A DNA stretch of 64,000 nucleotides, from contig BJFY01000005.1 of assembly GCA_014190155.1 (NCBI GenBank), positions 1 to 64,000 on the forward strand, in the 5' to 3' direction. The notes beneath the pieces were generated by a model, which worked only from the letters and a program-made list of their open reading frames with translations, had not been told where the DNA came from and searched no databases. Source of the stretch: Actinomycetes bacterium (GTDB lineage Bacteria; Actinomycetota; Actinomycetes; Nanopelagicales; Nanopelagicaceae). Positions within the stretch are counted from its first letter, which is position 1; the number at the start of each line of letters is the position of its first letter. Both the position numbers and the translations under genes were made by a program. Shown in pieces: positions 1-9,389 of this stretch.

Positions 1-675
<675 letters not shown>

Positions 676-691
676 GAATTAACCTTTTGTT

Positions 692-1135
692 ATGAAGAAG
701 CAACGGTTAAAACGGCCGCATTTAGTTCTCGGATCGTTCCTGACCGAAAAAGGAATTTCGGGGCGTCTTCTTGTTCTCTTCTTGGTCGTATTTGTGATGG
801 CAATAACGCTAGCGCCACCTACCCAACATTATTTTGCACAGCGCGCCCAAATTAGTGCGTTGCAAGCAGATGTTTCAGATAACCAGAAGAAATTGAGTGA
901 TGCGCTAGCGGAATTACAACTATGGCGCGATCCCAATTACGTTAAATCTCAAGCCCGCGAGCGATTACATTTTGTGATGCCGGGCGAACGCCAATACATA
1001 GTGATTGGTACTAATCAATCAGTATCAACTGATGCAAATACTGCAGCTCCGGTAAGCGAAAAATTCCCTATCGGAGTTCCTTGGTATTCCCGCGTTATCT
1101 CTTCGATAACTTCGGTAGGAGCTACAAATCCGTGA
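692..1135 (+). CDS. ftsB: FtsB/DivIC-type septum formation initiator
   Basis: A 147-residue single-pass membrane protein of the septum formation initiator family, expected to work in the divisome with FtsL and FtsQ. Residues 1-23 are basic and cytoplasmic. Residues 25-45 (RLLVLFLVVFVMAITLAPP) form one transmembrane helix, followed by a coiled-coil-like stretch (about 48-78) with the family pattern LWRDPNYVKSQARERLHFVMPGE. The stop codon overlaps the GTG start of the DUF501 gene by four bases (GTGA), which indicates translational coupling. Family assignment rests on topology, this motif and the eno/DUF501 neighbourhood. Confidence 0.9.
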   Translation: MKKQRLKRPHLVLGSFLTEKGISGRLLVLFLVVFVMAITLAPPTQHYFAQRAQISALQADVSDNQKKLSDALAELQLWRDPNYVKSQARERLHFVMPGERQYIVIGTNQSVSTDANTAAPVSEKFPIGVPWYSRVISSITSVGATNP

Positions 1136-1638
1136 GTGCTAAACCGACTCAAAGTGATTTAGATGCCGTAGAAATACAACTACAGCGAACCCCTAGAGAT
1201 GTGCATGGCATCGCACATAGATGCGATTGCGGATCTCCAGATGTTGTAGAAACTCCACCTCGACTAAGCGATGGCACCCCATTTCCAACTTTTTTTTACG
1301 CGACTTGTCCAAAATTGACCAGCGCAATTTCCACATTGGAATCAAGCGGTCTGATGGCAGAAATGAACGCACGGCTAGAGAGCGATCCCAAACTATCTGG
1401 AGAATATGCGGCAGCACATCTAGATTATTTAGCAGCTAGGGCAGCGTTAGGAATAGAAGTTCCAGAGTTAGCAGATATTTCTGCGGGCGGGATGCCGGAA
1501 CGGGTCAAATGTTTGCACTCGTTAATTGCGCATTCACTTGCTGCAGGACTTGGCGTTAATCCACTTGGTGATGAAGCGTTAGCAAAGTTACCTAAATGGT
1601 GGCTTGACGGAACTTGTATTGAAGCTGCTACAAAATGA
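1132..1638 (+). CDS. DUF501 domain protein
   Basis: A 168-residue cytoplasmic protein of the actinobacterial DUF501 family, whose function is unknown. I choose the GTG at 1132 because it forms a GTGA overlap with the upstream stop and the family-like sequence begins there (SAKPTQSDLDAVEIQLQRTP). A start at 1081 would overlap the upstream gene by 55 bases. Visible family features are a CDCGSPDVVETPPRL segment, TFFYATCPKL and a C-terminal HSLAAGLGVNPLGDEAL stretch. Its stop overlaps the next ATG (ATGA), so ftsB, DUF501 and ppx look like one translationally coupled unit. Confidence 0.88.
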   Translation: MSAKPTQSDLDAVEIQLQRTPRDVHGIAHRCDCGSPDVVETPPRLSDGTPFPTFFYATCPKLTSAISTLESSGLMAEMNARLESDPKLSGEYAAAHLDYLAARAALGIEVPELADISAGGMPERVKCLHSLIAHSLAAGLGVNPLGDEALAKLPKWWLDGTCIEAATK

Positions 1639-2546
1639 GTCGAGTAGCTGCAATCGATTGTGGCACCAATTCAATCCGCCTACTAATTGCTGATATTAAT
1701 AATGGAAACTTTCGCGAAGTTGTGCGCGCCATGGATATTGTCCGACTTGGACAAGGCGTTGATAAAACAAAATCCTTCCATCCAGATGCGATTGCGCGCA
1801 CGCTTGCCGCAGTAGAAAAATACGCAAAACAAATTACCTCAAAAGGTGTCGAAAAAATTCGCTTCTGTGCCACCAGCGCAACCCGCGACGCCACCAACCG
1901 CGATTTATTTATTGATGGCGTTGAATCAATTCTTGGAATCAAACCAGAAGTAATTCCGGGCGAAGAAGAAGCTGCGCTCTCATTTCTAGGTGCCACCAAA
2001 GAGCTTGCACTTTCCCATGGCCCATTCCTAGTTGTAGATATCGGTGGCGGATCAACCGAATTTGTGTATGGAACTGAAAAAGTTGAGTTTGCTAAAAGTG
2101 TAAATATCGGATGCGTACGAATGTCCGAGCGACATTTCACATCAGCGCCGCCAACCCCAGGTTCAATTGTTGAAGCCATCAGCGATATTGATGAAGCAAT
2201 TGCTATAGCCGCAAAAGCAGTACCAATCGCTGATGCTAAGACCTTAATCGCAGTCGCTGGCACTGCCACCACCGTGGCTGCGGCAGCCTTAGATCTAGAT
2301 AGTTACGATCGTTATGCAATCCACTTATCTCGAATTAGCGCAGAAAAAACGTTCACAGTTGCAAAACGATTTCAAGGAATGGAGCGAAGTGAAATTGAAA
2401 ACCTTGGCTACATGCATTCTGGTCGGGTAGATGTAATCGCAGCTGGTTCCTTAGTACTCGCCCGAACCATGCTCGCAACTGGAGCAAAGGAATTCGTGGC
2501 ATCCGAATCCGACATACTCGATGGCATGGCGTGGTCGATTAGTTAA
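1635..2546 (+). CDS. ppx: Ppx/GppA family phosphatase (exopolyphosphatase-like)
   Basis: A 303-residue member of the Ppx/GppA family in the ASKHA (actin-like ATPase) fold. These enzymes hydrolyse polyphosphate or (p)ppGpp-type nucleotides. Visible motifs are the N-terminal phosphate loop IDCGTNSIRLLIAD (about residues 7-20), IPGEEEAALSFLGA and the second phosphate loop VVDIGGGSTEFVYG (about 132-145). It has the short two-lobe form without the C-terminal extension of E. coli Ppx, as is common in actinobacteria. Sequence alone cannot decide between polyphosphate and pppGpp as substrate. It overlaps DUF501 by four bases. Confidence 0.92.
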   Translation: MSRVAAIDCGTNSIRLLIADINNGNFREVVRAMDIVRLGQGVDKTKSFHPDAIARTLAAVEKYAKQITSKGVEKIRFCATSATRDATNRDLFIDGVESILGIKPEVIPGEEEAALSFLGATKELALSHGPFLVVDIGGGSTEFVYGTEKVEFAKSVNIGCVRMSERHFTSAPPTPGSIVEAISDIDEAIAIAAKAVPIADAKTLIAVAGTATTVAAAALDLDSYDRYAIHLSRISAEKTFTVAKRFQGMERSEIENLGYMHSGRVDVIAAGSLVLARTMLATGAKEFVASESDILDGMAWSIS

Positions 2547-2547
2547 A

Positions 2548-3279
2548 ATGGCTAAAGATCCAACAAAAATCAAATCTTTAACAGAGCTTGATAAAGCAAT
2601 CACTAGTTGCAAGCTCTGCCCACGGCTCGTGGATTGGCGCGAAGAGGTAGCAATTACCAAACGTAAATCTTATGAAACCGAAAAATATTGGGGGAAACCA
2701 ATTCCCGGATTTGGTTCTGATAAAGCTTCGCTTCTCATTGTGGGACTAGCTCCTGGAGCGCATGGTGCAAACCGAACTGGCCGAATCTTTACCGGAGATC
2801 GTTCTGGTGATTGGTTATTTGGTTCGCTCTATCGAAATGGTTTAGCAAAAATTGCAATTAGTGTTGACCGTAACGATGGTCAAGAACTTCCAAGTTCACG
2901 GATCGCATGTGCAGTGAGATGCGCGCCGCCCGATAACAAACCAAGCACTGAAGAGAAAGCAATCTGTGCGCCTTGGCTGCATCGCGAAATGGAATTACTT
3001 TTTCCAACCTTAAAATCAATCCTGGTGCTGGGTAACTTTGCTTGGGGTGCGACCATTTCAGCTCTAACCGCCCTAGGTGAGACGATGCCAAAACCCAGAC
3101 CAAAATTCAGCCATGGCGCTAACTTCAAATTCAAAGGAAAAGATGGTGCCACTCGTTTAGTAATAGCTAGTTACCACCCGAGCCAACAAAATACATTTAC
3201 TGGAAAGTTAACGGAAAAGCAGTTGGATTTGGTGATAAAAAAAGCAGGTAGATTTGCCCAGTTAGGTACGCCCTCGTAG
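2548..3279 (+). CDS. Family-5 uracil-DNA glycosylase (UdgB-like, Fe-S)
   Basis: A DNA repair enzyme that removes uracil, and in this family also other deaminated bases, from DNA. With the ATG at 2548 it has 243 residues and begins one base after the ppx stop; the longer start at 2521 would lie inside ppx. The [4Fe-4S] ligands are visible as C21-x2-C24 and a second pair spaced C-x14-C within the RCAPP...CAPW region. The active-site block is GLAPGAHGANRTGRIFTGDR and the second uracil-binding block is ASYHPSQQNTFTGKLT. The last ten bases, including the TAG stop, lie inside the following tRNA gene. The missing N-terminal active-site Asn of family 1 fits family 5. Confidence 0.9.
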   Translation: MAKDPTKIKSLTELDKAITSCKLCPRLVDWREEVAITKRKSYETEKYWGKPIPGFGSDKASLLIVGLAPGAHGANRTGRIFTGDRSGDWLFGSLYRNGLAKIAISVDRNDGQELPSSRIACAVRCAPPDNKPSTEEKAICAPWLHREMELLFPTLKSILVLGNFAWGATISALTALGETMPKPRPKFSHGANFKFKGKDGATRLVIASYHPSQQNTFTGKLTEKQLDLVIKKAGRFAQLGTPS

Positions 3280-3342
3280 CCCAATGGCAGAGGCAGAGGA
3301 CTTAAAATCCTCCAAGTGTCGGTTCGACCCCGACCGAGGGCA
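3270..3342 (+). tRNA. tRNA-Leu (UAA), class I architecture, no encoded CCA
   Basis: A complete 73-base cloverleaf. The seven-pair acceptor is GCCCTCG with CGAGGGC, the D stem GCC/GGC, the anticodon stem GAGGA/TCCTC with loop CTTAAAA (anticodon UAA), the variable loop CAAGT has only five bases, and the T arm is GTCGG-TTCGACC-CCGAC with discriminator A73. Leucine tRNAs normally carry a long variable arm; this one does not. CCA is not encoded (the next bases are CTC). The 5' end overlaps the final codons of the glycosylase gene, so it is probably processed from that transcript. Confidence 0.9.
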
Positions 3343-3393
3343 CTCTCAGGAAAAAGCCTTAATATATGGGCTCCACCAACCGAAAGGGAAGCA

Positions 3394-4194
3394 ATGCAAA
3401 GTTCAAACCCTGTTTTAGGACGGGCTTTTAACCAACGCGGCTATGCCGCAATGGGTACAACTACGGCTGACGATGTTTCTGCTGATCAACTAGAGAAAAC
3501 ATTTAATGCACCAGCTGCATCTTCAATGCGCACTGGTCGGATGACAATTGATGATGTCATTACTCGTACTGGAATTTTGTTTGCAGTACTAGCCGCCGTT
3601 GGCGCAGTTGCTTGGACTTCTAATCTTGGCGGCGGAGCGTTAATGCTCGGTTTCTTTGGTGGCTTCATTCTTGCAATGGTTATTTCATTTGGAAAAACAG
3701 TTCGCCCACCACTAATCATTGCTTATGCTGCTCTAGAAGGTTTAGCACTTGGCGTAATTAGCAATATTTACAATCAAATTTATAGTGGAATTGTGGTGCA
3801 AGCAATTGTGGCAACGCTCGCCGCATTTACCGGAGTGCTATTTGCATATAAGAGTGGCCGAGTACGGGCTACCCCAAAATTCCAGCGCGCACTTATAGGC
3901 GCTGTAATCGGATATTTAATTCTCGGTGTTGCAAGTTTAATTGGTGGCGCATTCTTTAACTTAGGTAATGGCATGGGACTTTACGGTCTTAGTTCCGTTG
4001 GACCACTACTTGCAATTGCCGGCGTTGCACTCGCAAGTTTCTTCTTAGTGCTGGATTTCGATCAGATTGAAAAAGGAATCAAAGCTGGCGCACCAGTCGA
4101 ACAATCTTGGATCGCAGGCTTTGGCTTGATGGTCACAATTGTCTGGCTATATTTAGAAGTTTTACGCTTGATCTCGATCTTGCGTCGCGACTAA
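3394..4194 (+). CDS. Bax inhibitor-1/YccA family membrane protein
   Basis: A 266-residue multi-pass inner membrane protein of the Bax1-I family (actinobacterial YccA-like). I take the ATG at 3394 as start because an AAGGGA ribosome site lies 6 bases upstream; longer starts would run through the tRNA. About 60 polar residues precede roughly seven hydrophobic segments. The family-like end LVLDFDQIEKGIKAGAP followed by FGLMVTIVWLYLEVLRLI is present. Members are proposed ion-leak channels or protease modulators, but the role here is unknown. Its 3' end overlaps the converging MFS gene by 33 bases. Confidence 0.87.
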   Translation: MQSSNPVLGRAFNQRGYAAMGTTTADDVSADQLEKTFNAPAASSMRTGRMTIDDVITRTGILFAVLAAVGAVAWTSNLGGGALMLGFFGGFILAMVISFGKTVRPPLIIAYAALEGLALGVISNIYNQIYSGIVVQAIVATLAAFTGVLFAYKSGRVRATPKFQRALIGAVIGYLILGVASLIGGAFFNLGNGMGLYGLSSVGPLLAIAGVALASFFLVLDFDQIEKGIKAGAPVEQSWIAGFGLMVTIVWLYLEVLRLISILRRD

Positions 4195-5373
4195 ATTTCT
4201 AGTTTCAGGTAAGCGGGCTGCAAGCAGTATCGCAATTGAAAAAGCAAAAGCTGTTGTGGCAAAGGCGGTGCGATAGGAAGAGATATCGGAGATATACCCG
4301 AGCAAAATTGGTCCGACCATCATTCCCGCATCGCCAGCCATCTGAAATACCGCAATAACCTTTCCGCTACGCCCTTTAATTACATCTCCTACTAAAGCTG
4401 CACCGGTACCACCAAATGCGCCACCTAGGCCAAAGAAAAGCATGGCCAGCATGAACATCCAAGTTGTAGTGGCAAAGATTAAAAAGCCCAAGCCAATTGA
4501 GATCATTGTGAAACCGATAAGCAACGCAGCTCGTCTACCTGAATTATCAGAGAATCGGCCAGCGCGAATTAAAATTAAACCTTGCGCAAGTGCGCTTAAC
4601 GTAAAACCAAATCCAACGATTGTTGTTGTGCCATGCAATTCCTCAGTTACAAATAGTGGAAGTATTGACGAGCGAACCCCAAATAAAACCCAGGTTGATA
4701 AGAAAGTCATAATCAAGGCATATCGGAATGGTCGAATTTTAAGCGCTTCAAATATTTTAGTTGTTGGCTGGGAATCATCGTTTTCGGTTTTAGTGCCGAA
4801 ACGTGCTTCATGTAAATAAAATAAACCGATTGAACCAGCGATTGAGAGTGTTACCGCATAGATAAAAAATGGTGCGCGTGGTGAGAAAGCAATTAATGCG
4901 CCACCGAAAGCTGGACCAGCAATGCTGCCAACTAAAAAACCACCATTGAATACTGATTGGGCACGAGCACGTTGGCTATCGCTAGCAACTCGCAAAATAA
5001 GTGAACCCGATGCAACTGAAAACATTGATGAGCCTAAACCGCCAGCCGCGCGTAAGAAGAGTAATTGCTCGTAACTCTGTGCTAATCCAGAGAGAAAAAC
5101 AAAGAAAGCGACCATAAATAAGCCACTTCCAAGCGTTAAACGCTCACCGAATCGATCTACTAATTTTCCAGAAATTAAACCAGAAGCTAATCGAGTAATA
5201 GCAAACATCGAAACTACTAAACCAATAGCAGCGTTGCTTACGCCAAAAGATTTAGCAAAGATTGGAATGGCTGGAATTATTAAGCCAAAACCAAGTGCAA
5301 CAAAAAACGAGACGGCAGTAACGACCGCTACTTCTTTAGGTAGGTCGGCAAACGGTGATTTAAAACGTTTAAT
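4162..5373 (-). CDS. MFS transporter with apparent ATT start codon
   Basis: A twelve-helix major facilitator superfamily permease of 403 residues, probably a drug or small-molecule exporter. The first in-frame ATG (5208) falls in the middle of helix 2, just before motif A (GKLVDRFGERLTL). The frame stays open upstream and encodes a normal N-terminus: a KRFKSPFADLPKE lead-in, then helix 1 (VAVVTAVSFFVALGFGLIIP). No ATG, GTG or TTG occurs in this extension. An ATT overlaps the upstream stop by one base (TAATT), and GGAGAGG lies ten bases before it, so ATT is the best start candidate. It is apparently coupled to the DHA2 exporter gene. Confidence 0.82.
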   Translation of the reverse strand: MKRFKSPFADLPKEVAVVTAVSFFVALGFGLIIPAIPIFAKSFGVSNAAIGLVVSMFAITRLASGLISGKLVDRFGERLTLGSGLFMVAFFVFLSGLAQSYEQLLFLRAAGGLGSSMFSVASGSLILRVASDSQRARAQSVFNGGFLVGSIAGPAFGGALIAFSPRAPFFIYAVTLSIAGSIGLFYLHEARFGTKTENDDSQPTTKIFEALKIRPFRYALIMTFLSTWVLFGVRSSILPLFVTEELHGTTTIVGFGFTLSALAQGLILIRAGRFSDNSGRRAALLIGFTMISIGLGFLIFATTTWMFMLAMLFFGLGGAFGGTGAALVGDVIKGRSGKVIAVFQMAGDAGMMVGPILLGYISDISSYRTAFATTAFAFSIAILLAARLPETRNLVATQDRDQA

Positions 5374-6968
5374 TAGCCGAGCGCCTCTCCGGCTGCTTCA
5401 TGTTTTGCAGTTGCATGATCCGCACCACTTTGTAGCGGTTTTTCTCTCAGAAATAACGAGAAGAGGAATCCAACCAACATGATTGGCGCAGCAGATAGGA
5501 AAACCACATGGAAAGCGTTGCTAAATCCGGTTAGTACCACGTTCTGTACCTCGATTGGAAGTTTGACTAAACCAGCCGTATTACTTGTTAGTCCAGCAAT
5601 CTGAGTTTTATCTACGCCAGCCATCAGAGTTGGATTGGTAGTAGCTAAGTCAGCGAAGCCAGTTGCGAGGTTATGAGAAACCCGGTTATTTAATATTGTG
5701 CCAAATATCGCAGTTCCGAATGCGCCACCAAGACTTCTAAAGAAAGTATTTGAACTAGTAGCGATACCTAAATCTTTGAAATCTACGGCGTTCTGCAATG
5801 CGATTACCAAAGTCTGCATTGAAAGACCGAGGCCACCACCAACGATGATTGCATAGATTGATACTTCCCAATAAGGAGTATCAATATCCAAACGGCTCAT
5901 CAGCAATAATCCAATAGTCATCAACAGCGTTCCCAATACTGGGAATTTCTTATATTTTCCAGTGGAAGAAATCAATTTACCGCTAGTAATAGTCATTGAG
6001 ACGATACCGAGCATTAATGGGATTAGTTTAAGACCCGAGGATGTTGCGCTATTTTTCTGAATAACTTGTAGGTAGAGCGGCAACATAACGATCGCACCAA
6101 ACATTCCAGCACCGACGATAAATCCAAGTACAGAAGTTAACGAGAACGTGTGATTCTTAAAGAGATATAGCGGCAAAATTGGTTCTACGGCTTTGCTTTC
6201 CCAGAACAAGAAAACCACGGCAAATAAAAGGCCACCTAGAAGGAAAATTAAAGTTTTCGGATCAGTCCAACCATTTTCTGGACCATAAACAGAAACTCCA
6301 AGCAGGATGGCGACCACACTAATAACCATCAAAAGTGCGCCCAGATAATCGATATTGTGATCACGCTTAACTTTAGGGATATGCAAAACAATGGATGTAA
6401 CCACCATTGCAAGAATTCCAAATGGAATGTTTATGTAGAAAATCCATCGCCAGCCAGTAACGCCTAGAATTGTTCCGTGATCCGAAAAGAAACCACCAAG
6501 CAATGGACCGGCGACTGATGCAAGACCCCAAACTGCGCCAAAGTAACCTTGATACTTTCCGCGTTCACGTGGTGAAACTATGTCACCAATAATTACGAAG
6601 GTAAGACCCATTAATCCGCCGGCACCTAAACCTTGCAGTGCGCGAGTGGCAATTAGTTGAGTCATGTTCTGTGACATTCCGGCGAGGAGTGACCCAATCA
6701 GGAATGTAACGATTGCAAATTGATAAACTGGACGCCGACCGTAAAGATCGGAAATTTTTCCGTAAAGTGGTGTTGATGCGGTTGAGGTTAATAGGTAAGC
6801 AGTTACAACCCAGGAGTAATGATTTAGCCCACTGAAATCTTCAACGATTCGCTTGAGAGCGGTAGATACGATGGTCTGATCAAGAGCGGCAAGTAACATG
6901 CCAGTCATAAGTCCGCTAAGGACAACCATGATTTCTTTATGAGTAAGTGGACCAGGCGCTTTAGACAT
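5373..6968 (-). CDS. DHA2-family MFS drug exporter (14 TM, EmrB/QacA type)
   Basis: A 531-residue proton-driven multidrug exporter of the DHA2 branch. The start is followed by helix 1 with the family motif [14 protein letters not shown] (motif D1), then motif [15 protein letters not shown] and motif C near [16 protein letters not shown]. The length and the extra central helices fit a fourteen-helix protein. The ATG at 6968 is followed closely by the family's [13 protein letters not shown]. It shares a short divergent intergenic region with the DrrAB-type ABC exporter and overlaps the second MFS gene by one base. The substrate is unknown; no dedicated MarR or TetR regulator is adjacent. Confidence 0.93.
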   Translation of the reverse strand: MSKAPGPLTHKEIMVVLSGLMTGMLLAALDQTIVSTALKRIVEDFSGLNHYSWVVTAYLLTSTASTPLYGKISDLYGRRPVYQFAIVTFLIGSLLAGMSQNMTQLIATRALQGLGAGGLMGLTFVIIGDIVSPRERGKYQGYFGAVWGLASVAGPLLGGFFSDHGTILGVTGWRWIFYINIPFGILAMVVTSIVLHIPKVKRDHNIDYLGALLMVISVVAILLGVSVYGPENGWTDPKTLIFLLGGLLFAVVFLFWESKAVEPILPLYLFKNHTFSLTSVLGFIVGAGMFGAIVMLPLYLQVIQKNSATSSGLKLIPLMLGIVSMTITSGKLISSTGKYKKFPVLGTLLMTIGLLLMSRLDIDTPYWEVSIYAIIVGGGLGLSMQTLVIALQNAVDFKDLGIATSSNTFFRSLGGAFGTAIFGTILNNRVSHNLATGFADLATTNPTLMAGVDKTQIAGLTSNTAGLVKLPIEVQNVVLTGFSNAFHVVFLSAAPIMLVGFLFSLFLREKPLQSGADHATAKHEAAGEALG

Positions 6969-7046
6969 AGATACCTTTCACTACGGGCAAAATGGGCTTT
7001 GCAATAATCTTTGAACTTTCAACTACTAGCCTACTATGCGAGCGAC

Positions 7047-7052
7047 TATAAT
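7047..7052 (+). promoter_or_regulatory. Putative -10 box (TATAAT) for the ABC exporter operon
   Basis: A perfect TATAAT hexamer 39 bases before the ATG of the ABC ATPase gene, in the 122-base divergent region shared with the DHA2 exporter. No convincing -35 is visible at normal spacing. The call rests on the hexamer and its position only. Confidence 0.45.
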
Positions 7053-7090
7053 TTTGCATGAAGTGATTGATTACAACGAAAGTGATGTGA

Positions 7091-8083
7091 ATGAAGAGCA
7101 TTGTTGCGCAGGATTTGCTTAAGACTTATAACAAAGGAGCTATACGCGCGCTTGATCGCTTAAGTCTTGATGTGGAAGAAGGCACCGTACTTGGTGTTTT
7201 AGGGCCAAACGGTGCGGGTAAAACCACAACAGTTCGAATACTTGCGACCTTGCTCACCCCTGATTCTGGCAGCGCCAATGTTGCTGGCATTGATGTAATT
7301 AAACACCCCGACAAGGTCCGCGAAATTATTGGACTGTCTGGCCAATATGCAGCTGTCGATGAAACATTAACTGGTTGGGACAACTTAGTAATGTTCGGTC
7401 GGCTTTATCATTTAGGTAAAGCGGCCTCGATAAAACGTGCTGAAGAATTGTTAGAGAGATTTTCCTTAACTGAAAGCGCACGCCGTCCAATTAAAACTTA
7501 TTCAGGTGGCATGCGGCGGAGATTAGATTTAGCAGCGTCATTAATTGTGAAACCAAAAGTTTTATTTTTAGATGAACCAACAACTGGATTAGATCCGCGC
7601 GGTCGCTTGGAGATGTGGGGCGTTATTGAAGAGTTAGTAAAAGATGGTGTAACGCTATTGCTTACCACTCAATATTTAGATGAAGCCGATCAATTAGCCG
7701 ATGACATCGCTGTTATCGACCATGGCAAAGTTATTGCGCGCGGCTCTTCCGATCAATTAAAGCGTGAAGTTGGTGGCGAACGATTAGAAGTTGTGGTCGA
7801 GCAAGCACATGTTGCGCCAACTATGGCTATCGTTGCAAAAGTCAGCGGTACAAAAGCATCCTTTGATGAAGGGTTACGCAAAATTTCAGCTCCAGTTACC
7901 ACGGGGGCGGGAGCATTAATTGAAGTTCTGCGGGCGCTAGATGGCGCAGGAATTCATCCACTAGATGTGGCCCTTAAGCGGCCATCGTTAGATGATGTGT
8001 TTATGGCACTGACCGGCCACGTAGCTGAAGTCGAAGAAGTACCGACTGGTGGCAAGAAGAAGCGAAAGGGTGGAAATCGTTAA
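7091..8083 (+). CDS. ABC transporter ATP-binding protein (DrrA-like)
   Basis: A 330-residue ATPase subunit of an ABC-2 type exporter resembling the daunorubicin-resistance DrrA group. Walker A is GPNGAGKTTT (about residues 39-48), the signature is YSGGMRRRLDLA, Walker B is VLFLDEPTTGLDP, and the switch His is replaced by Gln in LLLTTQYLDEADQLADD, as is usual in DrrA-type proteins. The C-terminal 100 residues form the extra domain of this subfamily and end in a basic tail (GGKKKRKGG). Its stop overlaps the permease ATG by one base (TAATG), so the two form an operon. The exported compound cannot be inferred. Confidence 0.93.
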   Translation: MKSIVAQDLLKTYNKGAIRALDRLSLDVEEGTVLGVLGPNGAGKTTTVRILATLLTPDSGSANVAGIDVIKHPDKVREIIGLSGQYAAVDETLTGWDNLVMFGRLYHLGKAASIKRAEELLERFSLTESARRPIKTYSGGMRRRLDLAASLIVKPKVLFLDEPTTGLDPRGRLEMWGVIEELVKDGVTLLLTTQYLDEADQLADDIAVIDHGKVIARGSSDQLKREVGGERLEVVVEQAHVAPTMAIVAKVSGTKASFDEGLRKISAPVTTGAGALIEVLRALDGAGIHPLDVALKRPSLDDVFMALTGHVAEVEEVPTGGKKKRKGGNR

Positions 8084-8877
8084 TGCATGCTCTAACTGAT
8101 GCACTCGTAATTACCAAGCGCCAATTGTTGCAACTTGCTCGAGTGCCCGAAGTATTAATTTTCTCAACGATTCAACCCGTGATGTTTGTTTTACTATTTA
8201 GATATGTATTCGGTGGTTCGATAGAGACCGGTCAACCCGGCGGTTATGTCCAACTCTTAATGCCTGGAATTTTCGTTCAGACCACTGCATTTACGCTTGC
8301 GGCTACCGCTTCTGGACTAGCTGAAGATATGCAAAAAGGTTTGATTGATCGGTTCCGTTCCCTTCCGATTGCGCGCTCTGCTTTAGTTTTTGGCCGAACT
8401 CTGGGTGATGGATTATTAAACATTTTAGTATTAGCCGTAATGGGGTTAGCTGGTTATCTTGTTGGCTGGCGACCAACATCTGGGATCTTGAAAATTTCGC
8501 TAGCTTTCTTATTCCTACTTGCATTTGGATATGCACTTTCGTGGGTTGGAATTTTTGCTGGCTTAGCAGCACGTGATGCGCGAGTGGTGCAGAATGTGAG
8601 CTTCTTAGTTACCTTTCCGATGACTTTCTTATCAAATGCCTTTGCTCCGACCACCGGGATGCCAAAACCGTTGCAATATGTGGCCGAGTGGAATCCAGTT
8701 TCAACCATGGTTGCCGCTTGCCGCCAATTGTTTGGACTTGAGAATAAATTTGGCGCTACCGCTGGTTCATTCCCAAGCGAGAATCCGCTGACCATGTCCT
8801 TGATTTATATGGCAATTATCTTGGTTATTTTTGTACCGCTAAGCGTTCGGAAATATACAAATAAAGTTACTAAATAA
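8083..8877 (+). CDS. ABC-2 type permease (DrrB-like)
   Basis: A 264-residue membrane subunit partnering the ATPase encoded just upstream. It has about six hydrophobic segments in the ABC-2 permease pattern. FLSNAFAPTTGMPKPLQYVA matches the family's conserved NAFVP-type loop, followed by EWNPVSTMVAACRQLFG. The one-base overlap with the ATPase stop suggests translational coupling and fixed stoichiometry. It ends one base before the converging greA gene. Confidence 0.92.
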   Translation: MHALTDALVITKRQLLQLARVPEVLIFSTIQPVMFVLLFRYVFGGSIETGQPGGYVQLLMPGIFVQTTAFTLAATASGLAEDMQKGLIDRFRSLPIARSALVFGRTLGDGLLNILVLAVMGLAGYLVGWRPTSGILKISLAFLFLLAFGYALSWVGIFAGLAARDARVVQNVSFLVTFPMTFLSNAFAPTTGMPKPLQYVAEWNPVSTMVAACRQLFGLENKFGATAGSFPSENPLTMSLIYMAIILVIFVPLSVRKYTNKVTK

Positions 8878-9366
8878 TTAGGCGTAGGACTCAGCTTCTA
8901 AAATCGCAACCGTAATTGCTTTGCCGTTTGGTGCGGTGTAGGTGACGGTTTGGCCAACTTTCACGCCCATAACTGCCGACCCAAGTGGTGATTTTTCGCT
9001 ATAAACATCGAGATCGCCAGAACTAATTTCGCGGGAACCTAAGAGAAATTGCATCTGATCGCCGCCGATATCTACCGTGACTTTCATACCGAAACCAACC
9101 ACGCCCGATTCACCAGCAGGCGGCTCCCCGATGTGCGCATGTTCCAACATATGTTTAAGTTGGCGAATTCGGGCTTCGATTTTTCCTTGTTCATCTTTCG
9201 CGGCGTGATAGCCACCGTTCTCTTTCAAATCGCCTTCTTGGCGCGCTGCTTCTATCTTTTTAATGATTTCGGAGCGGCCTTCATTTTCCAGGTACGCCAA
9301 TTCAGCGGATAACCGATCCGCTGCTTCTTGGGTCAACCAAGTATTGGTCTCCGGTGTCGTAGCCAT
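8878..9366 (-). CDS. greA: Transcription elongation factor GreA
   Basis: A 162-residue GreA/GreB-family factor that rescues backtracked RNA polymerase by stimulating transcript cleavage. The N-terminal coiled coil (about residues 12-80) contains the tip segment EAARQEGDLKENGGYHAAKD with the acidic residues needed for cleavage. The C-terminal FKBP-like domain ends SPLGSAVMGVKVGQTVTYTA. The DUF4307 gene lies immediately upstream on the same strand, as in mycobacterial greA neighbourhoods. Confidence 0.97.
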   Translation of the reverse strand: MATTPETNTWLTQEAADRLSAELAYLENEGRSEIIKKIEAARQEGDLKENGGYHAAKDEQGKIEARIRQLKHMLEHAHIGEPPAGESGVVGFGMKVTVDIGGDQMQFLLGSREISSGDLDVYSEKSPLGSAVMGVKVGQTVTYTAPNGKAITVAILEAESYA

Positions 9367-9389
9367 AAGGGAGTACGGTACTTAATTAA

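Noticed and set aside
1628-2272. Antisense frame (214 codons) in ppx
   Set aside because: Ala/Ser-rich composition from codon bias of the ppx frame; no motif.
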